DNA of 64,000 bases from NCBI RefSeq assembly GCF_026151205.1, contig NC_087076.1, positions 18,717,919 to 18,781,918 of the forward strand, given 5' to 3'. This document shows positions 20,465-32,592 of this stretch, in pieces. Positions within the stretch are counted from its first letter, which is position 1; each line of letters starts with the position of its first letter. Made by a program: the position numbers and the translations under genes. Source of the stretch: Bolinopsis microptera (taxonomy: Eukaryota; Ctenophora; Tentaculata; Lobata; Bolinopsidae). The notes under the pieces were generated by a model. That model was not told the DNA's origin and did not search any database. It saw only the letters and a list, made by a program, of their open reading frames with translations.

Positions 20465-21714
20465 ATGCCTATCTACAAAGACTTGGACGAGCTTGCTGGA
20501 GATATTCTTGGGAAAGAATACCAAGTTGAAAGCGAAGTTGCAAAAGACACTAAAGGACTCGGAAGTACTCAGCTACGATTCAAAATAACTCTTATTGACA
20601 AGGATGTAGGCAACCAAGATAGTCAGAAGGTTTTTGCAAAGCAAAATGATATGAAAAGTCAAGTGTATAAACTGCTTCATGTTGTAGAAAAAGAATCAAT
20701 TATATGTATGATAGAATTATCCCATGTGTATTAAATTTTGTGTCTGAACGAGACTCCCAGCTCTGTTCTGACGTGAGATTATTGTTTCCACATTATTATG
20801 GTCGAGGTAGTGTTTCAAACAATCATATTTTTCTTTTCCAAGATCTCTTTCACACCCATGGTGAAAAGTTTAAGGTGGATGCTAGTGATACATTTCATGA
20901 TGAAGCACATGTTCATCTTGTCATAACATCAATAGCTAAATTTCATGGAGTCTTCCATGCTATGAAAAACATTGGTGGCTTTGACTTCAAAGATGAATAT
21001 CCCATTCTAGCCGAAGATTACTTACTTGAAAAAAAGAGTTTTGATCTAGTCGCACCATTTTACAATGGAGAATTTCATAAAGCCTGGGAAATATTACAAG
21101 TGGTTCTGCATTGTTATTCTAGTGAGTGCTTCAACATGATGGTGAAATCTAAACTAGTTCTGCCAGATAACCACGTATCCGATATACAGAAGGCTTTGGA
21201 AAAACTTAAATTTCTTGTCGGTGATCCTTTAGAGTTAATGAAAAAGATTCGTCAAAGAGAAACTGCAGACACATCTATTCTCATTCATGGAGATTTTCAT
21301 CCTATGAACATAGCTATGTCAGATTCTAAAGTCAAGTTCTTTGATTACCAATTGATTCGGTATAGTGATGGATGTTCTGATGTTAATCAATACTTATGTC
21401 AAGGTACTACATCTCAGCAAAGGAGTAAGAACCTCACATCCTATTTGGAAACATATCACAAAACGCTGACCGAAACTTGCAAGAAATTGGGAATGTCTGG
21501 ATCACCTTATGGAGACACAGCTGGTTTTATGTTGGAATACCAGAAGTTTTCTCCCCTTCAGATTCCATATGGCTTTGGTATGCTGATCTGGAAATTTGTA
21601 ACAGATTTTAAAGCTTATGAAGAACTTGCAAATTTGCTGAAAAAATTGCAGTGTTGCACTGCCTCCGACAAATCCATTCCTCATGAAAATATAATAACAT
21701 TAAACATGCATTGA
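20465..21714 (+). pseudogene. CHK / EcKinase-like small-molecule kinase, one frameshift
   Basis: A single-exon gene for a choline/aminoglycoside kinase-fold protein of the CHK (EcKinase-like) family. Some insect members phosphorylate ecdysteroids; substrates in other animals are mostly unknown. The N-terminal part (from the ATG at 20465, alternatively 20435) covers the nucleotide-binding lobe (ELAGDILGKEY, LGSTQLRF, VFAKQN). The rest, in a frame offset by one, carries the catalytic loop HGDFHPMNI and the metal-binding FFDYQ. The switch maps to a five-A run at ~20688-20692; one extra A would join the frames into roughly 415 aa, the family norm. Either it is a young pseudogene, or a homopolymer sequencing error hides an intact gene. 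The strength of the remaining sequence favours recent loss or error. Confidence 0.82.
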
Positions 21715-21946
21715 TAAACTGGGTCCAAAAGTTTGGGTAGCGATTCAAATCTTATTTGAGTTTGTGATTGAGATAGAAGATAATGGTATTTTAGATCAGA
21801 TCTAATTTTTCTTTGGTTATTAGCGAAAGTTTTTGTTAAGGATAATTTAGATAATAATGGTGTTCAAAATCAAATCTATTTTTCTTTAGGTCGCCATCAT
21901 TCCTGAGAACCATATAATCATGTTGAATTTTCAGTGTTAAGTGTGC

Positions 21947-21952
21947 AATAAA
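21947..21952 (+). terminator. Polyadenylation signal of the CHK-kinase-like gene
   Basis: Canonical AATAAA about 230 bp after the stop codon at 21714, followed by AT-rich sequence. Confidence 0.55.
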
Positions 21953-23799
21953 TTATATATTATTGAAACAAACAATTAACGTTTATTTCGTCATGTACCT
22001 TAATCTCATCAAAACTCTAATCTATCAACCATATTTTGTATGATTCAACCTTTTTTGTACGTGATTTAATCTGTAAGCAATTATAAGGAATATTTAGATA
22101 AAGTGAACAAATATATAGCACATTATATTATAATACCTTGGTAATTATCAGTTGTGCACTGAAAAATTAGAAAAACTAATTCTAATTCTAATTACTTTGT
22201 TCACATTATAATATTATAATATATGGGGTATATGTTCCATGGCACTGCTAATCTAAGACAGCAAGAAATCAAAAATGCATGTTGTCAAATTAACAATAAT
22301 TATTCTCATGAATTCCGATAATTTTTACCTTTATTTAAAACGAGATCAATGGGGGCCGGGCCGGGTCGTTGTTATTAAGTAATCACTTTTTGGCAAATTT
22401 TTAACCCCTCCCCTCCCCCTCTGTAATGGACGTCTATAATACAAAGCTATTGTGTTTAAAATGACAGTGTTACCATTTAGAAACCCCCTCCTCACATAAT
22501 ATTGACGTTATAAGGAAGTAAGATATCCAAGTAAGGATTGGTAGAGCACCCAGCATGTTACTCGGAGGTATAGTAGGCGGATCATACCCGCTCCGGCACT
22601 ATGCCGGCCTATGAATACCTGCTTGTACAGTACAGTGTACACATCGCGATACAATCATAGCCCAACCCTATCAACTTAATCGAGCCGATTCAACACCCAC
22701 AAATGCATACACCCTTGGGAGCCGTCAGTCGAGCTTGATTATATTAAGTGGATTGAAAACATCTTGCACTTCATAGTACTGTCAGTACAGTACTTCACTA
22801 CGATAATCCCCCCACAACAAAACATATAAGTAAGGATTTACACAGCTATTTATAGATCTATATTGTTCACATTTTTGTGTTTTGCTTTCGTTTCTATTTA
22901 TATGATACTAGTGTAACCTTTGCCTACACTCTACAGCCGGGACTTCACTATCGCAGTTGAAATGCAAAAGTCTAAACCCGCCTATTATATTCGAAAACAC
23001 ACATTACATTTTGTTAAAACGGTGCGAAAGTATGAACTCGCTCAGTCCAAACAGACTGCAATTTAATTCTGAGTGCCCCTCATGTATCTAATAGTAATAC
23101 TTGAAAAGCAATCTTGACTCTTGAGGTACACTGCCAAATTACCTAATTATATAGGTATTATATAGCAAATCTGTTATGAGGGGAGAGAGAGCGAGAGTGG
23201 GAGAGAACGTGAGACACTTTAGTATCACATTTGGGTCACAAAATGATCAACTAAACCACTTACCACCGATCGATTTAAAACCTTAATCATTTGGCTTCGT
23301 CAGAGTTTTCCCGGCACTATACCGAAAAAAACCAGTCCCATATCTCTTACCGTTTTCTTGATTTAGCCATTCATAAATTACAAACAGACGCACACACAGA
23401 TTTATTGAGATTATTAGTATAGATCATAATAGTACTCTGATACGGCACAAGTCACATATTTCAGTTATTTGATGATTTAGCTCTCGTTTTAAAATATTAA
23501 ATTTTGAGTAAACATTTGCATTGGCTGAGTTCTGCCAGGTACGGTTAACCTATAATATTTTAATTTTTTGGTCATTTTAATTTTTGATTAATTTACGATT
23601 ATAGATAAGATTCATTCAATGGTAGTGAAAATTATGCGTTTCATTATTTATATTGGATTGGCTGTTTCAATTCGATTATTTCACTTTGACACAAGTATTA
23701 TTCTATTTAATTGGCATGATTTATTTTTGTAAGCATGCATTGCTAACTTTGACCATGTTCTCATTTTTAGCATAGCTGTATTGAGAAAACTCTGCAATT
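21953..23799. other. Intergenic stretch and probable ARPC4 promoter
   Basis: No coding exon recognised. It contains a short GA-rich run near 23175-23215 and several AT-rich tracts. The 5' UTR of ARPC4 must lie just before 23800, but no promoter motif can be assigned. Confidence 0.45.
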
Positions 23800-26700
23800 A
23801 TGGTGAGTACTTAAAATAAGAACTATTAGGAACAGCTCTGAAATCTTGAATTCTTAACATATAATAATTAGATATGATACAACACATTTACATTTGAATT
23901 TTACACAATGAATGTAATTTTTGAAAACATGATATTATGGTATATTTGAAAGTTTATTTTAAGGCCGCGACATTGAAGCCCTATCTGAATGCAGTTAGGA
24001 CTACTCTTGAAGCTGCCATGTGTCTTGAGAACTTCTACTCTCAACGTGTTGAGCGACATAACAAGCCTGAAGTAGAGATAAGGTAAGCAATATATAAGCA
24101 CCAAGTATTATGCACTAAGTATTATGCACTAAGTATTATGCACTATGCAGTATGCACTATGTACTAATATGTACTATGCAGTATGCATTAAATGCACTAT
24201 GCACTGCACACTATGCATTGCACACTAAGCATTATGCATTTAAATACATTATGCACTGTGCATTATACACTAAGCAGTAAGCACTGCACACTATGCATTA
24301 TAAGGGGTCCATATTTACTCCGTCACATATGTGACGGAGTAAATGTTTATAGTGTGACAATGTGACCATTTCTGTGCCGGCTGTATTTAGGCGATATCTT
24401 ATCATCTGATTAAGATATCGTTATGTGACAACGTTTGCCTAGAGGATGAGACGATTATCCTAACCGTCTCAAACCATCAAGGGTTTAAATAATTTCATAG
24501 TGTGACAAAGTCAACTACACCGTGCTTTTTAACACTTAACAGGGCAACTAATATTTACCAATATCCTCAAACTCAAATGAACGTGTCCAAATAGTTTTAC
24601 AGCAATCTTAAACTATATTTTGATGAAAAAAGAAACAACAACAAATTTATCTCTTTTGATCATTATGAGTATGTTACTAACTTTCGTTGTTATTCACCTT
24701 ATATAGCCCAAGACGTTTATCAATAAATTTTAGAGAGGTTCTTCTCGTCCAAGTTTGTAACTTTTAAAGTATTTTGTTTAGTCGAAGAAATAAAACGACA
24801 AAATTCAATGCATAATCACTGTAATGAATACCGGTAATCGGGAAGAAAATATCCCCAAGAATTAATCAAAAATCTCATTGCTACACGATAATAGCTAAGA
24901 ATCAACGAGGATATTTCTACAGTACTGAAAAGAGGAGCGCCGCCAACTAATTAAAGAGAAGTTCTTAAAAAACGAGAAGTGGAGCACTTCACCACTACAA
25001 ACAACTGATCGGATGAAAAGTCAAGGTTGTCTTTTTGAAAAGGCCACAGAGGTGTCTACATTTATCTTGACTCCCATCCTGAATCTTCATTTTCTTCACG
25101 ACTCTTCACCAAGTTCCTCTGGCCTCCTTCTTCTGAAAAATGATAATTCGTGATGGGTCAAAGCAGTACTGACTACTGAGCTGGGCTAGATAAGAAATAT
25201 AGTATGCACTCGAAATAACATGTTATATTGTGGAATATTTCAGATGCTTGCGTTCAATGGGGATAAAGGAATGTAGAACATGTTTAATGCTAGGTTTAAG
25301 TATATATAACTATATAATACATGTTCAAATTCTGCAATAATAATAATTAAATATATTATGTTACATTGAGCTTCTTTAGATCGTTCTTTATAAAAGTAAC
25401 AACCATTTAAACCCCCTACCTCCGTTAAATTGAGGTCATGTTAAGAAGTTTAGTGTGTCTATTATAAATTTACCTTCTTCGTTTAAAGCCATCTCGTCTT
25501 GTACCCGGGAATACCCAAAACCGGCTGAAAAAGAAAGCGTCGAAATTTACCAGGCATAAAGAGGAACGAAACTCCCAGGCTAGTTATATTTCGATCGTAA
25601 GAGAGATTCAGTGAGATTCAGAGATTCAGATTTTTTATCAAGTATTAGGGTAAATTGAAATGGTAAATTAATGTGAGACTTACGCCACTGTTCTTCCGCG
25701 TCTGACATAATCGCAGTAGAACTCACTGAAGAAATATAGTTTTAAATTTAAAAGTCATAGGTTTTTAAACTAAATTATGAAGGTATTGATTTTAATGTAA
25801 CATAATGAGTTAAATCCAAGAATTTATTTGTATTAATTGTCGGTTAAACCCTGTGTATCTTCGAAAAAGTTCCTTACCGAAAACAATGGCCAACATGAAC
25901 AGTAACGTCCTGAAAACAAATCTATAAATTTGTGAACGGTATGGCAATCAGATCTAACGATCTAACATATTTTGTCTACTATAGAAAGTTCAAACTCAAT
26001 TATTAAAGAAACGGAATCTTTGAAACATTGGTCGTGGCCACTTAATTCGAAAAATGAAAAGCAACAGAAAACAAATGTAGACACGGTACAACTTACACGG
26101 AGGTGGTTAAGCTGAATCTCATTGGTAAAGTGTTTGTAGAACCGCTGGAACCGTAAACTGTCTCTGAGCTGGATAAAGGGAACACTGGTGCTTTGAAGCT
26201 TGCACTGCTCTTTTATACCCAAATGTTCGCTCCGTTCACAGAGAGCACCCATTTTAGTTGACGATTGCCTGAGTGATTTTTAACAATGTGTGTTCTTTAG
26301 ACAATGGGATTGCTGCGGGGCAAAGAACTAATCCATCGACAAGTTTTAATAAGCTCAATTCATGAGCTGCGTTGCTTGGAGGTCAGCCGTAATTAAAAAT
26401 ACATACTGGGGATCAAGGACAATGGAAACCGGAAGATTGTATTTATATTGGTGTGGTGATAGTATTGTCCATCAAGTGCTCACAAAAATGTCCACAAACA
26501 CGTATGAGAGCGCTCTTTAACAAACCTTACAAACCAACAAAGTAGCAGTTGCGTGAGGGAGCGCAGTGATGGGTGATAACTTCTCAACAGGATAACTTCG
26601 TGCTCAATTAGATCCCATACAGTTACCAGGTTATACAATGTTCTTGGCAGGCCCAGGATACCATGTCAATCCATATTCAGATACGAAAACTTTAACCGGG

Positions 26701-29379
26701 TCTTATTATAACATTCAAATCGCGAAAGGAATTTTGACATCACAATGTGGAAGCTCCAGAGAAATACTCACGGAGTTTACACAATAACACATAAATCATA
26801 GTAACAAAATCTATTTATAAACAAAAAATTAATTATCTAAAAGCCAAGCAGGTTATTTTAAAATAAAGTTAAAGTGTCCATTATGTTTCAGATCATCAAA
26901 GGAGGTGCTGTTTACTCCGCTGGAGATTTGTAGAAACGAAAAAGAGAAAGTCCTCATTGAGGGATCGATCAACTCTCTTCGAATGAGCATAGCTATCAAA
27001 CAGGTTTCAGCAAATTGTGATATTTTCACACTATACTTTTAGATCTGCTAACTCTATTAATAGTAACACAATCGCTACAATTTATCAGGAGTAATAACGT
27101 GCATATTAAAATAATTGCAATCTCTACTATAATTCAGAGAATTATTTATGTTGTACGACCGCCCACGTGCAAATCAGACGAAAAATATGAACTTGCGTAG
27201 TAACCATGGTAACGAGGGTTGTTACACGCACGTGCACGTGCAAAGATTGTTAAAACGACATTTTTTATTGGTTTTGATGATATTACGTTGTGTTTAGTGC
27301 GAGCAACATTTTAATCGGCTGTATCTTCGGTTTGTTTAGGATATTTTTTGACGCGATTTAAACTTACTTACAAAAAATACTATTAGCTTCCTCCCTGTGA
27401 CCACGGGTTTTCTAGTTTATTATAATATAATATATAATAATGGAAATATGGAAAATTTCCTTCAGATCTGAAAAATGCTCTTGTTAGGCCAGCTATCAAA
27501 GATGATAAATGAGACATGTTATGTTACCGTATAACAATAAATACAACTTGCAGGTATCGCTGATGCATTTTATTTCAGGCTGATGATATCGAGAAGATTT
27601 TGTGCCACAAATTCATGCGGTTCATGATGATGAGAGCCGAGAATTTCTTCATTCTCCGAAGGAAGCCTATCGAGGTTAGAAAGAGTCTTACAATTTTAAA
27701 AGGAATTCCTGATTCGAATTTTCAAAAAGTAGTCTGGTATACCAATTACCACCGTGGCTAATAGTTTCATGCCCCCGCGTTCCCTCCGCTAAAGCGTCGG
27801 GAATTATCGCGGGTAGCACTCAACAGCCAAGGTATTATTGTATTGTAACCTTTAGTTTAACCCTTAACCATTTCAATGTTTCCAGGGCTACGACATCAGT
27901 TTCCTCATAACAAACTACCACACCGAACAGATGTACAAACATAAGCTCGTAGATTTCGTCATGGAGGTGAGAATTATTTCTATCTAATATCAAGTTGTTA
28001 TTAATCTTAATTTTGCTTAAAAATATTGTATTTGATCAAAATATATCCATATCAATAATTCTAAAGTTAGCTCAATCACTTGCAGAAAATAGAGTGACAT
28101 TTAAATTAATGAAACAAAATTCTCATCCGACTTTTTGCCCGTTTCAGTTCATGACAGAGATAGATAAGGAGATCAGTGAGATGAAACTTTGTCTCAACGG
28201 TCGTGGTCGTATTTCTGCTGTGGAGTTTTTGAAAAACGTAAGAACTAACAACTATGTATAAATATTTAAAACTATCCTAGTTGATTATACCAGATAAATA
28301 CTATATAACTACTAGTTGTGAATTGTAGTTGCTATTATTCCTTATATGGGAGGTGTATTTTGTTTCGCTGGTGTTACATTTTGAGCCGTTTCATACATTT
28401 TAGCACGTTAATGAGTTCTGTGATGTAAAACATTATCATCTAAATCTTTTCTTTCAAGACTTGTTTACGAGTGGTTTGTGAATAATGAATAATGTAGCAT
28501 TCTTTAGTTTGTGCCAGCCAGAGAATGGAAGGAAGAAGAGTCGTGAATCAAGTGTGAAAAATGTGTGAGAAATACATGTTTTAGATATTCCATATCAAAT
28601 AATTGTCTAAGTGTGTCCCATTTTAAATCCCACATTCGCTTGAAGTAATGAAAACTTCCGTTGGCTTGAGAGATACGAGTTGAATATGTTTTATACGTTT
28701 GGTTTATAATACTTTTATAATTTATATGTTATGTTTGAAGCACTTAGCATATATTCGCATTTTTAATCAGAGCAAAAAGACCATTGACTCTGAAATTTTT
28801 AACGAACCTTTCATCCACTTCGCACCTCATTAAGTATTACCAATTACCAAATTTACTAATTACCATTATTCCCATTGCCGAATTGAATTTACAGCTGATA
28901 ATCTGACACCTTGTACTTCATTTCAGTTCATTTCACTACATTTCATTTCATTTCAGATTTCATAAATTAAACGTGAGTACATCAAAATAAATTTCATAAA
29001 AAAGGTATATTTTAACTTCATTAATTTGCGAAATATCACATCACATAATGATACAATTAGCTCTTAGCAAGGGGTAACAGACCTTCCTCTGCTTTGTATC
29101 ATTCCTTACAGATCACTATACCATTAATATAATAGCTCTCTATAAGTGTATCGCTTAACCTGTTTTTTATGTACATCGCCTTTTTGTAAGCACTTATTTT
29201 ACTAATTTTACTCCGCTCTGCATGTTATATAATACCATTTGTTGAAAAATTGCCAAAAGTTTAAACCTAGTTAAATGTGGACGCACAGAGAAAGAAAACT
29301 ATTTTTACTACCGTAGCGAAGAATTAAATTCGCTAAATTACTTGAAACTGAACGAATTTTTTTCTTTCAGTTTAACTAG
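23800..29379 (+). CDS. ARPC4: Actin-related protein 2/3 complex subunit 4 (p20-Arc), seven exons
   Basis: ARPC4 is a core scaffold of the Arp2/3 complex, pairing with ARPC2 and contacting the mother actin filament during branch nucleation in the cytoplasm. Exons: 23800-23802 (ATG only), 23964-24082, 26892-27003, 27579-27674, 27886-27966, 28148-28237 and 29371-29379. All have GT-AG borders and compatible phases. They give 169 aa, against 168 in human. Conserved stretches include [63 protein letters not shown] and [16 protein letters not shown]. The last exon is inferred: the CTTTCAG acceptor at 29370 followed by TTT AAC TAG gives the ending EFLKNFN. Without that splice, the frame would read through GTAAGA and stop at 28261, giving [15 protein letters not shown] at 29992-29997 may end the transcript. 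Confidence 0.93.
24107..24300. repeat. Degenerate tandem repeat of ATTATGCACTA-like units in ARPC4 intron 2
   Basis: About 14 units of roughly 13 bp with the core TATGCACTA or TATGCATTA. It begins 24 bp inside intron 2. Confidence 0.8.
24313..24471. repeat. Cluster of three inverted repeats in ARPC4 intron 2
   Basis: First, a perfect 32-bp palindrome centred on CACATATGTG (24313-24344, arms ATTTACTCCGTCACAT). Second, CGATATCTTA/TAAGATATCG with a 9-nt loop (24392-24420). Third, TGAGACG/CGTCTCA with an 11-nt loop (24447-24471). AGTGTGACAA occurs just after the first and again near 24502. No ORF is present. It may be the end of a DNA transposon or a structured intronic RNA. Confidence 0.65.
24500..26891. 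other. Remainder of ARPC4 intron 2
   Basis: The intron is 2.8 kb, by far the largest in the gene. I recognise no nested gene. A 96-codon minus-strand frame at 25962-26252 shows no domain. Confidence 0.45.
27753..27819. repeat. Stable imperfect stem-loop in ARPC4 intron 4
   Basis: An outer GTG(G)C-like end pairs with GCAC, CCCGCG (27774-27779) with CGCGGG, and TTCCC with GGGAA; a GC TAAA GC hairpin sits at the tip. The GC content is well above that of its surroundings. Twister and tRNA signatures were sought and not found. Confidence 0.5.
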
Positions 29380-30559
29380 AGAAGAGCGGTGGTGTCGTCT
29401 AGACGAACATGAAAAGGACATTTATAATTGATTCTAATTTTTTTAGTTGTGTTACCAATTTTGTTATACCTTTTCACGGTTTTTGGTATACATTTTCACG
29501 GTTTCAGCATTCTTTTTCGATGCTAACTCATATATTTCATTATAATTTAGTAATTGAAAATATCTTTGATCGACACCTTTGCCATTTCAATTTTTCTATT
29601 TGACTAAGCGCCATGCTGTTTCGTAGATTTTTCGGATGGGTAGGATTGTGGTTGTATCGTAATCGTGATATGTCAAGTATGTAATATGTATGTTGCTGTA
29701 AATATTATATACGATTCTGAATTATGTTAAAATGAACACTGCGTCCCATTTTTACTATCTTGTAGGTTTTTTATAAGACGATTAACCTTTTGCAATTAGT
29801 AAACGGGGAAAACATCTGCTGATTCAGTAGCCTTCGCAGTTCGAGCAATGAAAATTTACCATTTATATTAATATTTTATATTCAAGTTTATTATACTCAT
29901 TAAATTTAAGACATGCTAATTGCTAATAGTATTGCTTTAAGACCAGTTTAATATGTTAGGGATGATTCGAACAAGATCCTGTTAATTTGGAAATAAAGTA
30001 AACTTTCTGGTACAAGGAGAGTAAACCCAGTGCGGAACAGCCGAGGAAGAACAGTTAAAAAATAACTCAATAATAATGTCTTTCAATAGTCCTGTGGTAG
30101 TGACGTTATCAACCACAGGTAAAAATAGTAACCACAAGTGTTGCGAGAAAATTACTATTATAACTATTTTTTTATTGAAAATCTTTTCAAAATAGTACAT
30201 ACATCAATGTAATTGCATGAAAATAACACGGTCAAAAAGTGATTTCTATGTACTATAATGACGGGAAACCAGAACGTAGTTCGTGCAAAAATTACACCTA
30301 CAAAATATGGTCCCTGACAAAACATTTCATACAATCAACACATATAAATTTAAGATATATTGTAATAGAGATGATTGTGCAATAATAAAATACAGCGTGC
30401 ATAAAATATCATAATGTTAATAATTTGTTAACTTGTTAATGAAATAGATTATATCATACAATACTTTTAAAAACCCAACCCACAACCCAACCCACCCCTA
30501 ACCCCTTAAATAGTTTGGATCGGTTATTTTAGATCAGAGAATTGGCATTGGGAGAAATG
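29380..30559. other. Downstream flank of ARPC4
   Basis: No gene recognised. It holds the putative ARPC4 poly(A) signal (29992-29997), a short CCTGTGGT/ACCACAGG inverted repeat near 30091-30119, and a C-rich CCCAACCCA/CCCCTAACCCC tract at 30474-30508. Confidence 0.4.
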
Positions 30560-31380
30560 AGATGCATCTAATCATTATCAGACAGGTAGAATTCAGCGTG
30601 ACTATCGTTTGGATCTGTGGGTAGCATTTCCGACCATAGGTGATCCTTAAGTTTGGCCTTGAAGATATCAGGACAGCTATGGTCTCTTATTTCGAGAGGA
30701 AGTTTATTCCAGAGCAGATGTGTCCGATAAAAGAATGATTTCTTAAGGAGACTGCTATTACACAGTGTTTGAACAAGAGTCGTTACATAACTTAGGCTGT
30801 CATGGTGACATGATCTTAAGCGTGTGCTTCCTTTGTATAGTTGTAAGTAATTAGGAAGCTCTTGTGTGCATAGGTACACCATTGACTATTTTGTGAAACA
30901 AGGTCAGGTCATTCAATTCAAACCTCTTGCTGAGAGGAAGGATTTTCAATTGATGACATTTGTAAGTATAGTTTTCAAAGGACTGATATCTTGTGAATTC
31001 CTCATCAAAAATCCACTAATACACCTTTTTTGAAAAGCATCCAACTTATCTAGTTGCGTTTTATTAAATGGACGCCAGATTTGGGAACAGTGTTCAAATC
31101 GACTTCTAACAAGTGCAAGGTATAGATTTCTTCTTCGTCTCACATGGACAAATGAGCAAGTGCGTTTCAGCAGCCCAAATTTTTGGTTAGCTTTGGACAA
31201 TATTTTAGTTATGTGTTCTTCAAAACGAAAGCCCTGATTTATAACGACTCCAAGATCTGTTTCCGTACTGGTGTAATCTAAGGGAGTATTACCAAGCAAA
31301 TATTGAAATCTGATAAATGGAATAGGTAATATCCTACTGCTGAATTTCTTTCCAGGAATCATTTCTCAAATATTGGGCAA
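30560..31380 (-). pseudogene. LINE C: C-terminal RT fragment
   Basis: Two frames on the minus strand (31362-30946 and 30882-30568), separated by frameshifts near 30945 and 30880. The first has the thumb motif TDLGVVINQGFRFEEHI and RSRFEHCSQIWRPF; the second has LLWNKLPLEIRDHSC. These are the usual C-terminal landmarks of CR1/Jockey-superclade RTs. The 5' half is gone, as is common for LINE insertions. Confidence 0.78.
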
Positions 31381-32370
31381 ACATTTAAAATTTATTGTTT
31401 TGCGCCCTTACCTATGTAATTAAATATTGTTCAGTTTATGGAGCAGCTTACCTTGGAAGCAAAGTGGTGTTATAAAACTGCAGAAACCTTCTCTGCAATC
31501 AAGGAGGTGGTCCGCAGTTTGCGTGATGACCGTGAAGATGCCCACTTCTGAACTTTTCAATAGGTAGGTTCTGAACAAGCGGTTTCTGTAGTTGATGGGT
31601 TTTTGCACTCTACGACTTTGTCTATCGGCAGTTTCAAGCACTAAAGACTTTTATGTTCTAAATCTGCACAGAAAGCTTCTGTTTTACAGGGAAAGTAGTC
31701 AGACATTTTATTAGACCACAATTTTTCAGTTTCTAGAGATGGATGACTTTGCGAAGGAACCTGTTTGCTCTCTCCTCAAGGCTAATAATACGGGTTAAGA
31801 TACCAAATTAGAAGCAAAGGGTAATATCGAGATCAACTGGAAGACAACTCAATCATATTATTAAACAGCACGGTCATAGACAATTAAACTTCAAATCTGT
31901 TTCGGGTAATTTAAAAATGTTATTACTGTGTACGCGTCTTGTTCACTTGATGATGTTGTGAAAATAATACAATCAACGAAAATTCAATAACTTTTTAATT
32001 GGCGTTATGAAATAATTGATTACACTTTAATTTTTCAGATTATTGTCTGAGCGGTTTTAACAAGGGACCTGTTTTCAGGTTTTCTCTGTTTGTGGAATAA
32101 CAACACGTTCTACTTCCAAGGAGAAATGCGGAAACCTCTGCTCACAGATGCGATTGTTCACAACGGTTCATGCAACGGTTTAAAAAACATGATAAACAAT
32201 AAAAACATACTATAACCAGCCACCAAGTGATTTGGGGGTGATCAACTAAGTAAAACTTCTTCCTTATTTGATGCTATTGCTAGTTTCATAGCTATTCTGT
32301 TGGTCAAACTTTTCATTTTTCGCGCGAGCCAAAATGCTCGATTGCGCGGCGCGCACCGTATCCGAATATA
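31381..32370. other. Spacer between LINE C and the DNA transposon
   Basis: No supported gene or repeat. A weak minus-strand frame at 31420-31641 has no recognised domain. Confidence 0.4.
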
Positions 32371-32592
32371 CACAGTGGAAAATGTTGGCCATTTCGCAGA
32401 TTTTATTTTTGCAGCGATAATCGCACTCCCTCGCGATTATCGCGCGATAATCGACTCCTTGTGCGATTATCGCCTCATTTTGCGATTATCGCGCGGTTAT
32501 CGCCTCATTTTGCGATTATCGCCCCCCCTTGTGCGATAATCGCCTCATTATGCGATTATCGTGCGATTGTCGCCTCAATTTGCGATTATCGC
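32371..32592 (+). repeat. Left terminal region with 11 GCGATTATCGC-type sites
   Basis: Copies begin near 32413, mostly GCGATTATCGC or GCGATAATCGC, with variants GCGGTTATCGC and GCGATTGTCGC. They are separated by short spacers such as CTCATTTT. Each site is an 11-bp near-palindrome. Clustered sites next to a transposon end are typical of subterminal transposase-binding arrays. Confidence 0.8.

Noticed and set aside
25962-26252. 96-codon minus-strand ORF in ARPC4 intron 2
   Set aside because: No domain and no transcript features.
27753-27819. Possible twister ribozyme or tRNA
   Set aside because: The hairpin is real, but the conserved twister loop bases and the tRNA T-loop and anticodon arm are not there.
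23964-28237. Initial identification as a CYRI/FAM49 gene
   Set aside because: Sequence motifs match ARPC4 over its full length and do not match CYRI.
32413-32592. CRISPR-like array of GCGATTATCGC
   Set aside because: Repeats are only 11 bp, spacers are short and similar, and the host is eukaryotic. The mirrored copy at the other end fits a transposon terminus instead.
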